From Pseudomonadota bacterium (GTDB taxonomy: Bacteria; Myxococcota_A; UBA796; UBA9615), in assembly GCA_024229515.1 (NCBI GenBank), contig JAAESI010000281.1, forward strand, positions 1 through 34,517: DNA of 34,517 nt. The letters run 5' to 3'. Below the pieces are notes generated by a model that saw nothing but the letters and a program-made list of their open reading frames with translations, was not told where the DNA came from and searched no databases. Shown here piece after piece: positions 34,378-34,517 of this stretch. Both the position numbers and the translations under genes were made by a program. How positions within the stretch are numbered: position 1 is the stretch's first letter; each line of letters starts with the position of its first letter.

Positions 34378-34517
34378 TGAACCGCCCCGCCTTTTCCGGC
34401 GGCCCCAGAAGTTGAGAGACTGGGGACATCATGAAGTCATCGAAGAAGTTTTCTGCCGAGGTCCGGGAGCGCGCCGTCCGTTTGGTTGGCGAGGCCCGGA
34501 AGGACTACGACTCGGAG
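34378..34517 (+). mobile_element. Left end of an IS3-family element (partial)
   Basis: The element starts with TGAACCGCCCCGCCTTTTCC, an end sequence typical of IS3-family elements (TGAACCGCCCCG). It interrupts the PKD-like domain of the lipoprotein gene. An OrfA-type transposase begins 53 bases inside. The rest lies beyond the window. Confidence 0.75.
34431..34517 (+). CDS. IS3-family transposase OrfA, N-terminus (partial)
   Basis: 29 codons, MKSSKKFSAEVRERAVRLVG and onward, open to the window edge. This is the usual start of an IS3-type OrfA protein, with the first helix of its HTH domain (FSxExRERAVRLV). GGGGA lies five bases upstream of the ATG. OrfB, normally made by programmed frameshift, would lie outside the window. 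Confidence 0.85.
   Translation, partial: MKSSKKFSAEVRERAVRLVGEARKDYDSE

Noticed and set aside
34378..34517. Continuation of the lipoprotein reading frame to the window end
   Set aside because: The frame happens to stay open, but the sequence changes to an IS3-type end followed by an OrfA start in another frame, so the gene is interrupted.

Overview
The window is very GC-rich, with frequent GTG starts and 1-4 bp start/stop overlaps. It encodes many secreted lipoproteins carrying Asp-rich linkers (DDDD, DDDDSA, DDDDDAT) after the signal peptide, plus a FadL-type outer-membrane protein. This points to a Gram-negative bacterium of the Myxococcota / former Deltaproteobacteria type, probably from an uncultured lineage; that placement is inferred from style, not from a marker gene.

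Region by region: (1) 1-860, the start of an unknown gene and a lipoprotein, both on the minus strand. (2) 930-4900, an accessory island. It holds an IS630-type transposase tail abutting a remnant of a second transposase type, an unknown lower-GC gene with two HTH-like modules (2104-3363), and an intact 1.32-kb IS element with terminal inverted repeats (3520-4840). (3) 4940-10422, metabolic genes: a zinc alcohol dehydrogenase with a lipoprotein; a divergent amidohydrolase / alpha-beta hydrolase / VTT-family membrane protein operon; and a selO gene broken by two opposite frameshifts.

(4) 10480-16157 is the most interesting locus. Five minus-strand genes overlap by 1-4 bp: a divergent sigma-factor-like protein, a small acidic unknown protein, a FecR-domain protein with a beta-rich tail, a secreted protein with a long Asp tract and a PEP-CTERM-like tail, and a Lon-type (S16) serine-lysine protease domain fused to a CHASE2 sensor and transmembrane helices. 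It looks like an envelope-sensing system whose output may be proteolysis plus transcription. A hairpin buries the ribosome-binding site of the sigma-like gene.

(5) 16203-22293, envelope proteins: a duplicated DUF11-type secreted protein, a lipoprotein with an in-frame TAG, two SRPBCC-fold proteins and a 636-aa lipoprotein. (6) 22291-32796, lipid metabolism: FadL-like porin, acyl-CoA dehydrogenase, acyl-CoA carboxylase carboxyltransferase, an acidic membrane protein, an endoglycoceramidase-like GH5 lipoprotein, and an operon of two alpha/beta hydrolases, a PlsC-type acyltransferase and an epimerase-like SDR. The two divergent intergenic regions here carry near-identical palindromes (TAAGGTGNCACCTTA core), suggesting co-regulation by one factor; a degenerate third copy lies at a convergent junction. 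(7) 32797-34517, a frameshifted lipoprotein gene with anchor-D and PKD-like domains, cut by the left end of an IS3-family element that runs out of the window.

No rRNA, tRNA or CRISPR array was recognised.
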